Positions 1 to 10,249 of a stretch of 64,000 nt of DNA are shown here, one piece after another. Position 1 is the stretch's first letter, and every line of letters starts with the position of its first letter. The notes under the pieces were generated by a model, which made no database searches, was not told the origin of the DNA, and saw only the letters and a list, made by a program, of their open reading frames with translations. Source of the stretch: Sciurus carolinensis (lineage: Eukaryota > Chordata > Mammalia > Rodentia > Sciuridae); the NCBI RefSeq assembly GCF_902686445.1, contig NC_062222.1, positions 132,129,035-132,193,034 on the forward strand, read 5' to 3'. The position numbers and the translations under genes are program-made.

Positions 1-800
1 ACAACAATTTCAATGACTATAGATCTCTCATATTCAACCATGGAATCCGGAAAGGCTGAAATAAAAAAAAGAGTGAACCCAGAATTTTCTAATAAGTAGA
101 AGTTTCTTTGGTAATGACAATGATATTAAGTTGTCCTCTGGTGAAGAAGAAGAACAAACTTATTCTAAAACCATTACTAAAGTATTTCAGACACTATGTA
201 CAACTACATTTTATGTATTACAAATTAACTTCAAGTATCATGATTATTTGAGATAAAAGTAAGATGAAAAAATATATACCATACCAACATTAATCAAAGA
301 ACAAGTAATATTTAGCTATAGTAAAAATCAGATAAACTAGACTTCAAACTAAATAACACTAGTGGAAATAAAATGGGAGATTAGACAATCAATTTACCAA
401 AAAGACAGAAAAGTCTCTGGTGTGCAAAATAATTCCTCATAACAGAACTTGAAAATATGTGAAACAAAATCTGCCAAAACTACAGATAGAAGCATAAAAA
501 TTCACAATTATATTTTGGTATATGACCCCTGTTCTTGGTAAGTCAAATTCTGCTCTTCATAATTAATAGAATTAGCAGGGAAAAAGTCAGCAAAGATGGG
601 GAGGAACTTAACATAAATCAAATGAATTCTTTTTACATTTGAAGAGCACACACCAACAACAGAATAGACATTCTTTCCAGGGAGACATAGAATATTCACC
701 AAGATAAAGCAGAATGCGGGTAAGAAAACAACTTAACAGTTAAAAGTACTTGATCTTCACAGTTACAACCGTCTAAATAGCTATTCACAAGCAAAATTGC
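1..800 (+). mobile_element. Old L1, ORF2 endonuclease part (outer L1, left piece)
   Basis: This is a highly decayed sense-strand LINE-1 fragment with no usable ORF. The base pattern follows the ORF2 endonuclease region of old mammalian L1s, for example the stretch near 300-420 (leading to 'actagacttcaaac') and the stretch near 640-720 that corresponds to the 'aca-aca-gaata-acattctt' part of the endonuclease. Homologous ORF2 sequence further downstream in the gene resumes at about 10,250. I therefore read both as one old L1 split by the younger L1 between them. The left end lies outside the window and the right edge is approximate. Family assignment is from memory of L1M-type sequence. Confidence 0.55.
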
Positions 801-2340
801 CTCCTCAAGATCTTAGTGAGCCAAGTGAGACACCATAGTGCCTGATTTTAGTATAGGAAAGAAATGTTCTCAAGAAGGCTGAAAGGGTTCCCAGTGTTAC
901 CCCTCCTTCTACTCCAAGCAGTGTGTGGAGAGAGATGCTTCCCACTTGGGGGTGGGAGAGGGAATTAATTTCAGGTCCCAGAATTCAAGGCTTACCATGG
1001 TGACACCTGGTGCTGGAGATTCCCATGATTCCCAGGTCTGGTCTGATGAACTGAACCACTGGAACTACACCAACCAGATGACCTACTTCCTCTAATAACT
1101 TTCCCCCAAACTCTGACAGCAGACTGAGGAACAGGACTCTACTCACTGGGAATCAGAACATAAAAGCGAGCAAGGGACTTTGTCTTGGAGTTCAGTTCTG
1201 AACCACTGTGGTGAGACTCGATACCAGGTAGAAACCAAAGGGCCTACACCCAGGCCAGAGCTTGCAGATGGCGCCTTTACATCTGTCCTTGCATCAGAGA
1301 TCTGTGAGCTAATGGGGCAGACTTGCTTTTTAACCTGCATCATTTTCAGTCTTAGAAAGATTGAATCCCCCACACCTGATTTTGCAGTTGCTTGCAACAG
1401 TGAGACTCAAGTATAACCCAGCTTAATGTCAGCTTGAGGGCTGTCTCCATCACACATCCCCCAACCTTGAGCAGCATGCCTATTGCCAGAGTAATGCTTG
1501 CATACTAGAACCTTTAGGTTTGCCTTATCATCAGAGTCCTGTCTCTCAGTGGGATAGACTTGTGTTTGGGACTATATCACTGTCAGATGTGGCATAAACA
1601 TGCAAGCACTCCTGAGACTGTGTAGTTCCTTGTGGTTTAAAACACAGGCATAACCCAGCTTAGTGTCAGCATCGGTAGTAAAGGGACTACCTTTACCAAT
1701 ACTGCCCCAATCTTGGGCATATCATGGAGCATGACTCCATTCACTGAAGGTGGGCATTTGCTCATGACTTTGACTTAGAAACCAGTGCCAGGGTGAGGAA
1801 AACTAAAACTGTTATCCAAATAAACTCCATATCCAGGTCTTTGCCAATAAGTCTCTGGTACAATCACAGTGTGATGTACAGATGTGAGACTCTAGTTTAT
1901 TGGACTTTTATTCCAGCTCAGCTTCACTATTAAATAGTTGTAGCAGTCTTTGGCCACAAATCCATGTCAGCAGTGGGCAACCCACAGCAGTATGAGACTT
2001 GGTCTTATACTTCAGTGGTCTTGGTGGCCTGTGAGCTCAGAATGTAGCACAGCTTTATGGTCTCAGTGACCACAGGCATGGTGTAGGAACCTGAGACGGG
2101 TTCCTCAAAAGTGATATTGCCTAAAGTCAGGCATAGTCCTACAGTGTCCAATCACAGGTTTATGACTGTTGCTGAGATATTTGGATCTTCCCCAGATGCT
2201 TGTCTATACAAGCTATCCTTTCATTGTATTTCTCTAGTTCATTTTGAACAACACACCAACTATAGGCCCGGGACAAATAAGAGCTTGGATTGCCCTCCAG
2301 TGCTGAAATAGTGACAACACACCAATAGGAGTTTCATGGC
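800..2340 (+). other. 5' UTR of the inner old L1
   Basis: This is a non-coding, moderately GC-rich stretch. It has the wording of old L1 (L1M-type) 5' UTRs, such as 'tataacccagctta', 'tcacacatcccccaacctt' and repeated '...gccccaatcttgggca...' motifs near 1430-1470 and 1700-1720. The short ORFs at 1143-1416 are overlapping shadows on opposite strands and look like chance. The start near 800 is approximate. Confidence 0.55.
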
Positions 2341-3022
2341 AAAACTGGACCTAAGGATTCATAATGGAAGTGGATACAAACTCAGAGTAAGAAAAAAAAA
2401 ATGAACTACTGAAACTTTCTGGAAAGACAGGTACAAAAATTATGAATACCAAAATAAGTACTTAATCAATCAATGAGTATATGATGTCTCAAACTTAGCA
2501 TCAAGAATGTTTTGGAAACCATGACCTCATCTAATGCTCAAAATAAGAGGTATGGGTGATCTTTCAATTGTAGAATTTAAAAAGTTCTTTTAATGAAACT
2601 CAAGGGGCTTTAAGAAAACATAAAAATGACTTAATACTTTGAAAGAGGTATATAAGAGATGAGTAGAAGCAATTTTTAAAAAATCATACAGAAATCCTTG
2701 AAAGAAAAACTACATTAAGTAAAATTATGAAAAAAGGTAAAGGGCATCAGTAGTGAGGAAGATCAAAGATAAGAAAGTATTAATTAACTCAATGACAAAC
2801 TGTTTAATATTCAGAGAAGAAAAAAGTATTAGAAGAAATGAAGAAAACAATTAGAAATTGGGAAAATATTAAAAGAGAAAATATTTGAGTTTGGGAGGTT
2901 CAAGTGGGACTTGAGAATGCTAAAGGGGTAAAAGGTTTCTTCAAAGAGATAATAACAGAAAAAAATAATTGTCAAACACAGAGAAGGATACAAATATCCA
3001 GATATAGGAAAATTGAAGCTTA

Positions 3023-3432
3023 GTATATTAGTCATCTTTGCTTTACTGTGACCAAAATGTCCTCCAGATAACAACTTTAGAGAAAAAAAAGGTTTATTTT
3101 GGCTCATGGTTTCACAGGTTCAGTTCATGTTTGGTCAACTCCGTTGCTCTTGGCCCAAGTGAGGCAGAAAGGTGTTCAGGAAGCAGAAAGAGAAAGGAAA
3201 AAGGGAGATAAGGCATAATCCTCAAGGGAATATCCCCAGTGACCTACCTCCTCCAGGCATGTCCCATGTGCCTGCAGTTACCCCTCAGTATAGTAGTTCT
3301 TTAAATTATTATTTCATCAAATGGATTTATCCACTGATTACATTACAACTATAAAAATCTAATCTTTTTACCTCTGAAAATTCTTGCATTAACACAGGGT
3401 CTTTGGAGAGACACCCCATATAAATATCAGAC
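3023..3432 (-). mobile_element. MaLR-type solo LTR
   Basis: This is an antisense LTR of the same type as the copies at 4944, 7044, 20,308, 24,409, 27,885, 29,608 and 47,232. Shared landmarks on the plus strand are 'actgtgacc-aaaat' near the left edge, 'ttattttggctcatggtttc', 'cctacctcctcc', and 'cattaacacagg...agacacccc' near the right edge. It splits ORF1 of the inner old L1. No clear 5-bp target duplication was made out. Confidence 0.7.
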
Positions 3433-3575
3433 ACTAAAAAGATTTAATTTAACCATGTCAAGTTCAAGACATATTATAATCAAGCTCGGAAGATAAAAGA
3501 TAAAGAGGACATTTTTAACGTACCAAGTGAAAAGAATCAAGTAAGGGAGTCCCAACTTTCCTGACTACCGACGTC

Positions 3576-3797
3576 TTGGCAGAAACTTTACAGACCAAGA
3601 AAGCGTGGAATGATAGTTTCACAGCACTGAAGGGGAAAAATTGCCAACTAAGAATATTTTACCCAGAAAAGCTAACCTTTAGAGATAAAGACCTTTCCAG
3701 GCAAAAATATCTGAGTAAATATATCTTCATCAGACCAGAATTCCCAAAAATGCTAAAAGAAAAACTTCAAACTGAAAGAAAGAACATTAAACATTAA
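3576..3797 (+). pseudogene. L1 ORF1 C-terminal remnant
   Basis: This 73-codon open stretch matches the C-terminal domain of the LINE-1 ORF1 RNA-binding chaperone. The visible motif order is 'LQTKKAW', 'ALKGKNCQ', 'IFYPEKLTF' and then a charged tail. ORF1p normally coats L1 RNA as a trimer; this piece lacks the coiled coil and RRM in the same frame. Decayed ORF1-like sequence continues upstream to about 2780 but is interrupted by an antisense LTR at 3023-3432. ORF2 endonuclease remnants follow from about 4080. It is a dead fragment and no expression is implied. Confidence 0.8.
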
Positions 3798-4079
3798 TGA
3801 GTAAGAAGAAATTATCAGAAGTTATAAAACATCAAAACTTCCAACTGTGGGAAGTAATAGGGGACAAGTGTACAATTTCTTAGTGTATTTTTTTTTCTTT
3901 TTTTAATTCTTATATTCAAATCATGTTAAATTGTCATCATTTAAAAATAGTTATTATAAACAAAAATATTGCTTTCAAGATTCATAATAACCACAAAGCA
4001 AAAAATAATAATATTGAATTCAAATATAATAAGAAAAAATCAAACATATTACAAGAGGAAATCACCTAACAACAAAAGA

Positions 4080-4943
4080 AAACAGTGTTGGGGGATGAGA
4101 AAGGACCTATACTATTATTAGAAAACAAATTACAAAATGGTTATCCTAATACCTTATTATGAACAATTACCTAAAATGTAAATGGATTGAATTCTTTCTC
4201 CAATTAAAAGACAAAGAGTGACCAAATGAATAAAACATAAGAAAAACCAAAAGAAGAATGAAATAAAACATTCCAATGTGAATGAAATGCAAAAGAAATC
4301 AGGAATAATCATATGATAACACATAATATAGTTTTAAAATCAAAAGCAATAGAGACAAAGAAGGTTTTATACAATGACAAATGGGTTAATTCAGCAAGGA
4401 ATTTATAATTCTAAATATATGTTCACACAGTATTGGAGCACCCAAATATATAAATTAAGTAGTAGACCTAAAAGAAGAGGTAGACCACAATACAATACTA
4501 GTAAGGGATTTAACATGCTACTTTTAGAATTCAGCAGATTATCCAGATAAAGAATTAGTAGAGTTAAAGTGCACCCTAGACCAAATGGATCTAACAGACA
4601 TCTGAGAAAGTTCTATCCAACAGCTGCTGCATACACATTGTTTTCATCAGCACAAGAAACATTCCCCAGGATAAATTGTATGATAGACAACAAAACAAGT
4701 CCAAACAAATTTTTAAAAATTGAAATCATTTCGAGTATCTTTCCCAACCACGATGCAATAAAACTAGGAATCGATAACAAGAAAAAACTTTGGAAATTAT
4801 ACTAGCATATGAATGTGAAATGACTTACTCTTGAAAAGGCTATGAGTTGAGAAACAAATCAGGAAGGAAATTTTTAAAAATTATTAAAATAGGTGAAGAT
4901 TAAGATACAACATATCAAAATCTATGGATACAGCAAAAGAATA
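4080..4943 (+). pseudogene. L1 ORF2 endonuclease remnant
   Basis: This is a decayed APE-type endonuclease portion of LINE-1 ORF2. The clearest in-frame piece is at 4569-4805, where the translation contains the 'FSSAQETFPRINCMIDNKT' block and 'FPNHDAIKLGI'. The latter aligns with the conserved 'SDH-x-A-I-K-L' end of L1 endonucleases, with the first two residues changed. Upstream sequence from about 4080 is recognisable as L1 at the DNA level only. ORF2 continues after the MaLR insertion, from 7384. The remnant is non-functional. Confidence 0.75.
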
Positions 4944-5376
4944 TGTTTTAGTCAGATTTTTCATCCCTGTGACCAATACCTGACAATAAGAATTTAGAGA
5001 AAGAAAAGTTTACTTTGGCTTAAGGTTTCAGAGATTCAGTCCATGGTTGACTGACTCAATAGCTCTTGGCCCAAGGTGAGGAAGAACATTGTAATAGAAG
5101 GGCATGGTAGAGGAAGCAGCTCAGGACATGGCAACAGGAAGCAGGAAAGAAAACTCCACTCACCAGGGAAAAAATAAAAATTGCGAAGGCATGCCCGCAG
5201 TAACCTGTATCTTCCAACCACATATTGCCTGCCTACAGTTATAATCCAGTTAATTTATATTGGTGTATTAATCCACTAGAATTAGACCTCTTGTAATCTA
5301 ACATTTCATCTCTGAAAATTCTAGCATTGTCTTACACATGACATTTTAGGGGACACCTAATATATAAGCCATAACA
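4944..5376 (-). repeat. 3' LTR of the MaLR element (in element orientation)
   Basis: It begins 'tgttttagtca' and ends 'gccataaca' on the plus strand. It is closely similar in order of motifs to the other MaLR LTRs in the window. Confidence 0.7.
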
Positions 5377-7043
5377 TTCTGCCCCTGGATCCCAGAAGTC
5401 CAGGCCTATCTCATAATGCAAAATATATTTCTAAGAGTCTCCATAGTCTTAACAGTTATAGCATTGGCCCAAATGCAATTCAAAATATCTTAATGCAAAC
5501 TATTTGCTCTTTTCCCCTGTAAAGGTCAAGAGGAAGTTACATGTATACAATATATAATGACACAGAGTGTTAAACACTTCCATTGCACACAGGAAAAATA
5601 GGGGCATATAAAGAAGGGAAGGGACCAAAGCAAGACCAAATTCCAGATGTGAACCAATAGCTCCACATCCAGCATCTGGGGTACATGGCATCATGATTTT
5701 CTCATCAAAGGGCTTGTGGAACCTGGATGCAGTGGTACATGCCTGTAATCCCAGATACTTGAGAGGCCAAGGTGGGAGGATCTGAGATCTAGGCCAGTCT
5801 TACTCAGCAACTTAGCAAGGCCTTAAAGCAACTCAGTAAAATATTAAGGAAAAAAGGCTTGAGATGTGGCTCAGTGGCTTAGTGCCCTTGGGCTCATACC
5901 TCAGAACAACAACAAGAAAAAGGCCTGCTTGACTTTGCCCAAGTGGCCTTCTTGGTTGCAGCCCATACAGCCTCTCTCTCTTAGCTTGTTTCTACTCAAT
6001 TCCTACAGTTTTCTTCAGTAGACATCCAACATAACTGGAATCTCTTAATGTTAGGAGTCTCTACTGAAGCTCTGTCTTTCTTCTCTCATCTTCATGCATC
6101 CCCTGGCTCAGGGGCAGCACATAGGGACTCCAACCTTCTTCCACTTTGTCTGGCCTCTCAGACCTTTCTTTGAAATCTCCATGGAAGACCCCATGACCTC
6201 CTAATATCAATACCCTGCATTCTTGCAGAACTAGCAACAGTTGGTTGATGCCAAGGTCTGCCACGATCTCAGGCAATAGCTAAGCCTAATGTGACCATGG
6301 CTGTAGTGGCTTCTTAGGGTCTGGGCAGCTGAATACTGTAACAGCTTCTTAGGAAAACCTGTGCAAGCAGGGTATCCCCAGGGTTTCTTCTGAAAGAATT
6401 TTTATTTTTAAGTCCTTGAATCTGAGACAGGTGTGATCTTGTCAATTACTGAGATACCCTCAAACTATGTCTCCTATTTTTCTGGGTAAAGTACTTAGCA
6501 TCTCTTTCATGGTCATAATCTCTTTATCAATCACAAATTCATTAGCTCTAGTTTTACTTCCACTTTTCTGACCAAACCACATATTTTTTCAAAAATTTAT
6601 GCTTTTATTTTTGCTCCTGATTATCACAGTACACTTGGCTAAAAACCACCAACAATATCCATGACATTGCCAGAGTGCTATGCTGCCTTGAAATTCTCTG
6701 CCAGTTTAATTAATACATCACCTTTAAATTTAATCTCACAAAAAAGTTTTAGGTCATGGAAAAAATGTAGGCAACTTCTATGTCAGAACATACAAAATCC
6801 AATTTTCAATAGAGTCTTCTGTCTCCTCTGAAACCTCCTGAGCCCAGTCTTTACTGTCCGTGGTTCTATTGGCATTCTGGTCATTTGAGCTTCCACCAGA
6901 ATTTCCCTTTAATTTCCACTTACACTTTTTAAAGTTTTCCAGTTTTCATCTTTAAACTCTAAAATTCCTCCACAAACTCCAAAGCTTTCTGAGTTATGTG
7001 GTCAGGTTAGTCATCACAAGGTCTTATCTCCTGGTACCAATTT
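5377..7043 (-). other. MaLR internal region
   Basis: The left edge 'ttctgcccctggatcccag' followed by 'tctcataatgcaaaata' matches the typical end of MST/THE1-like internal sequence read antisense. The right edge near 7026-7043 carries 'ctggtaccaa' next to the LTR, where a primer-binding site would be expected. No reading frame of note is seen. A SINE interrupts it at 5710-5930. Confidence 0.6.
5710..5930 (+). mobile_element. Composite B1 + ID SINE
   Basis: The left half is 7SL/B1-like ('gtacatgcctgtaatccca', 'gaggccaaggtgggagga'). After an A-rich joint near 5850 comes an ID/tRNA-like half ('gagatgtggctcagtggctta'). An A-rich tail follows. Such B1-ID composites are known in the squirrel-related rodent clade. 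It lies inside the MaLR internal region. Confidence 0.75.
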
Positions 7044-7383
7044 ATTTAGTCAACTTTTTTTGTCACTGTGATCAAACTACTGGATGAGAACAATTTAGAG
7101 AAGGAAAAGTTTTTTCGAGCTCATGGTCTCAGAGGTTCAGGAAGGCAGAAAAACATCATGCCAGAAAGTCATGGCAGAGGGAGTAGTTAAGGACATTTCA
7201 ATGGGAAACAAAGAGTTCTGCTCACCAGGGACAAAATATTAACACCAAAGTCATGCTTCAAGTAACCTAGCTCCTCTAGCCACACCCTACCTACTTACAA
7301 CTGCTAATCATTTTGTCTCTGAAAATTCTTGCATTGTCTCACACAGGAGCTTTTGGATAACACCTCATGTTTTAACCAGAGCA
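7044..7383 (-). repeat. 5' LTR of the MaLR element (in element orientation)
   Basis: This is an LTR copy shortened relative to its partner. The part between 'gaggttcag' and 'gaaggcag' is collapsed near 7138, and the segment before 'cattttgtctctgaaa' is missing about 70 bases. Confidence 0.65.
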
Positions 7384-8204
7384 CAGTACTATGAGGGAAG
7401 TTCATAGCAATAAATGCCTCCATTAAAATAGTAGAAAGATTCAAATAAATGACCTGTTGCTACATCTCAAGGAATTAGCAAAACAAGAAAAAACCAAACT
7501 CTAAATTAATGGAAGGAAAAAATAATAAAGATCAGAGCAAAAATAAATGAAATAAAAAGTAAAATTCAATATAAAAGTTCAAGAAAATGAAGAGTTAGTT
7601 CTTACATGAGATGAACAAGATTGAGAAACTATTTAGACTAAACTAATGAAAGGAGAGACCTAAATAAATAAAATCACATATGAAAATGGAAACATTACAA
7701 AGGACACAAAGGAACTAGATGTCAAAAAAAGATAACCTTTAGAAGAAAGGTTCTAAATCTAAGACATATACATGCAATCGACATTGAATCACAAAGAAAT
7801 AGAAACTGACAGACCAATAAGAAATAATGATATTGAATCGGTAATAAAAATCTCTCATCAAATGAAATTTCAGGGCCAGATGGCTTCATTGCCGAGTTCT
7901 ATCACTTAAATGACTAATACTGATCCTTAAAGTCCTGCCAAAAAATTGAAGGAGAAATTCTTCCAAACACAATCTTCAAATCAAATATTACCTAAATATC
8001 AAAACCAGAAAAGGACACAGTTTTTTTTTAATTTAAAAAGAAAGAAACAAAAGACAAGTATCCTAGATGAATATAGATCTGAAATTCCACAATAAAATAC
8101 TAGCAGACTAAACCTAAAGCATATTAAAAAGATAATCCACCATGACTAAGTAGGAATCATCCCAGAGATGAAAGGATGAATTCACTTAAAAAATAACTGA
8201 ATTA

Positions 8205-8312
8205 GAAACGAAATTATGTACCCCCTTTGTGTACAATGAATCAAAATGCAGTCTGTAAAAAATTAAAACTTAAATAAAAATAATAATAAAAAAATAGTAA
8301 AAAAAAAAAAAA
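8205..8312 (+). mobile_element. Short 3'-end retroposed fragment with A-rich tail
   Basis: The unit contains 'tgtgtacaatgaatcaaaa', a phrase I associate with 3' ends of squirrel-type L1, and ends in (aaat)n and a poly(A) run. 'ctgaatt' occurs just before it and again just after the tail, an apparent short target duplication. L1 ORF2 resumes on the right. The source family is uncertain. Confidence 0.5.
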
Positions 8313-8344
8313 CCTGAATTCTGCACACCACACATGACAGGAGT

Positions 8345-8437
8345 GGAGGACAAGGGGCGTGGCTTAGTTCAGTGGTGGAGTGCTCGCCTTGTGCATGTGC
8401 AAGTCCCTGGGTGTGACACTCAAATAAAAAATATTAA
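8345..8437 (+). mobile_element. ID-like tRNA-derived SINE
   Basis: It has the order of ID landmarks: 'gtggcttagttcagtggtgg' (A-box region), 'gtgctcgccttgtgcatg', then 'gtccctgggtgtgac' (a degraded B box) and an A-rich tail. It is inserted in old L1 ORF2. Confidence 0.65.
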
Positions 8438-9557
8438 ATAGAATGAAAGACAAAAGTTATTTCATCAATAATCATATCCATTGATGCAGAAAAGGCATTT
8501 GACAAAGTGAACATCATCCCTTCATGATAAAAAAGCTGAATAAATTAGGTATAGACAGGTTCACCACATTTATTCAACATAGGAATCAAAGCCCTAGTCA
8601 AAGCAATTAGGCAAGAAAAAGAAATAAATGGAATCCAAATTGGAAAAGGAGAAACCAAAGAAAGACTGATTGCAGATAACATACTATAGATAGAAAATAC
8701 CAAAGACTCCACCAAAAAATTGAACTTAGTGAAGGTGAAGGAAACAAAATTAACATAAAAAAATCAATAACATTCCTGCCCATTAATTATCTGGAATAGA
8801 AATCAAGAAAATAATCTCATTTATAGTAAGTATGAAACAAAAGATAACCAGAAATTTAACCAAGAGGTGAATGATTCCTGCAATGAAAAGTATAAAATGC
8901 TGAAAAAAGATTGTGAACTTGAGAGGACACCAGATAATGGAAAGATATTCCTGTTCATGGATCGGAAAAATCAATATTGTTAAAATGTCCATATTACCCA
9001 AAGCAATCTAGGGAATTAATGGCATCTCTCTTAAGACAGCATTCATATTCTTTATAAAACTAGAAAAACAATCCCCAAATTTTTATGAGATTACAAACAC
9101 CCCCAATGGTCAAAGCAATTGTGATCAAACAGAATAGTTCAGGAATCACTATTCTATTTGATTTCAAAATACATTGCAGAGCTTTTTTATAGTGATACCA
9201 TTAGTGTAAAAACAGACACAGAACAATAGAACACAACAGAAAGCCTAGAAGTAAATTCATGTGTCAAGAGTCAACAAATTTTTGACAAGAGTGCTAAAAA
9301 TATTCATTGGAGAAAAACCATTATTTTAATAACTGGTGCTGGGAAAATTCAGTGTTTGCATGCAAAAGATTGAAATGAAAATCCTATCTCTGTCCAGTGA
9401 CAAAAAAACTATTCAAAATATATTGAAGACTTGAATGTTCAAACTTGGAAGAAAACAGGGGAAATGTTCCAGAACATTGGAATTGACAGGAGTTTTGGAC
9501 AAGACCCCAAAAGCACAGATGGAGATGCAAAAATGGACAATCGGGCTTGCATTAAAA

Positions 9558-9817
9558 GCCAGGCATGGTGGTGCATACCTATAATCCCAGAGACTTGGGA
9601 GGCTCCCAAGTTCAAGGCCAGCCTTAGTAACTAAGCGAGGCTCAAACAACTTAGTGAGACCCTAACTCAAAATAAAAAATAAAAAAAGGGCTGGGGATGT
9701 GGCTTAGTGGTAAAGCAACTCTGGGTTCAATGCCCCCGTACCAAAAACAAAACAGAACAGAACAAAACAAAAATAAAAAAATAAAAAAAAAAAACAAAAA
9801 AACAAAAAAAAAACAAC
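9558..9817 (+). mobile_element. Composite B1 + ID SINE with long A-rich tail
   Basis: The B1-like half begins 'gccaggcatggtggtgcata' and includes 'ttcaaggccagcc'. The ID-like half starts at about 9688 ('gggctggggatgtggcttag') and carries a B-box-like 'gggttcaatgcc'. The tail to about 9817 is rich in (aacaa) and (a)n and gives rise to spurious Lys-rich frames. It is inserted in the 3' part of old L1 ORF2. Confidence 0.85.
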
Positions 9818-10249
9818 TTCGGCACAGCACAGGAAACAGTACCAGAGGTGAGCGACCACCTTCAGAATGGGAGGAAACAGTGACCAGCCGTACATCTGAC
9901 AATAGATTAATATCCAGCGTATGTCAGGAACTCCAAAAATTCAATAGCATAAACAAGCAAACAAAATCCCCCACACAGCCTGACTGAACGGTGGGAAATA
10001 AATCTCAATATATGTTTGTCAAAGGAAGATACAGAAATGGACACCAGGTCCACCGCAGGAGGCTCGCCATCACTAATCATCAGGGCAATGCAGACCGAAA
10101 CCACTCTGGGACATCATTTCACGCCAGCAAGAATGGCTACCACCCAAATGGTAACACATTCTGGTGAGTCAGGGACAAAAGGGACCTCTCGTACACTGTT
10201 GCTGGGAATATCAATTTCCAAACAGGACAGTGGAGAAAATAAGAAAAAA

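Larger units (their letters stand above)
4944..7383 (-). mobile_element. Two-LTR ERVL-MaLR element (near-complete)
   Basis: Two related antisense LTRs (4944-5376 and 7044-7383) flank about 1.67 kb of internal sequence. The left junction reads 'cataaca-ttctgcccctggatc' and the right junction '...ctcctggtaccaattta', both typical edges of MaLR internal regions. The element is inserted in ORF2 of an old L1, whose sequence resumes on the far side. The left LTR is about 430 bp. The right copy is about 340 bp and shorter because of at least two internal deletions. No ORF longer than about 70 codons lies in the internal part, as expected for non-autonomous MaLRs. It contains a composite SINE at 5710-5930. 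Confidence 0.72.
800..10240 (+). mobile_element. Near-complete old L1 (inner L1), interrupted by several insertions
   Basis: In order on the plus strand there are a 5'-UTR-like region (about 800-2340), ORF1 remnants (about 2340-3800) and ORF2 remnants: endonuclease near 4080-4943, RT and later parts 7384-10,240. After removing insertions at 3023-3432, 4944-7383, 8205-8312, 8345-8437 and 9558-9817, roughly 6 kb of L1 remains, the expected size. L1 sequence reads continuously across each insertion. For example, the L1 motif that reads 'cagcaaaag' before 4944 continues as 'cagtactatgaggg' after 7383. All frames are broken. The 3' end near 10,240 has only an A-rich stretch, and no clear 3' UTR is seen. 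Confidence 0.6.
7384..10240 (+). pseudogene. L1 ORF2 remnant, RT to C-terminal parts (inner L1)
   Basis: This is decayed LINE-1 ORF2 with no long frame. Recognisable DNA blocks in correct order include 'ggccagatggcttcattgc' near 7874 (the conserved 'PGPDGF' region), 'attgatgcagaaaaggcatt' near 8480 (the 'IDAEKAF' RT motif), 'ttcctgttcatggatcgga' near 8950 (the 'PCSW-x-G' region), and 'ggtgctgggaaaattcagt' near 9335. The last parts are near 10,060-10,220. Insertions at 8205-8312, 8345-8437 and 9558-9817 interrupt it. ORF2 normally encodes the endonuclease/reverse transcriptase that copies L1 RNA into DNA; this one is dead. Confidence 0.75.

Noticed and set aside
9651..9987. Lys/Asn-rich and Phe-rich frames on both strands
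   Set aside because: They come from the A-rich tail of the composite SINE.
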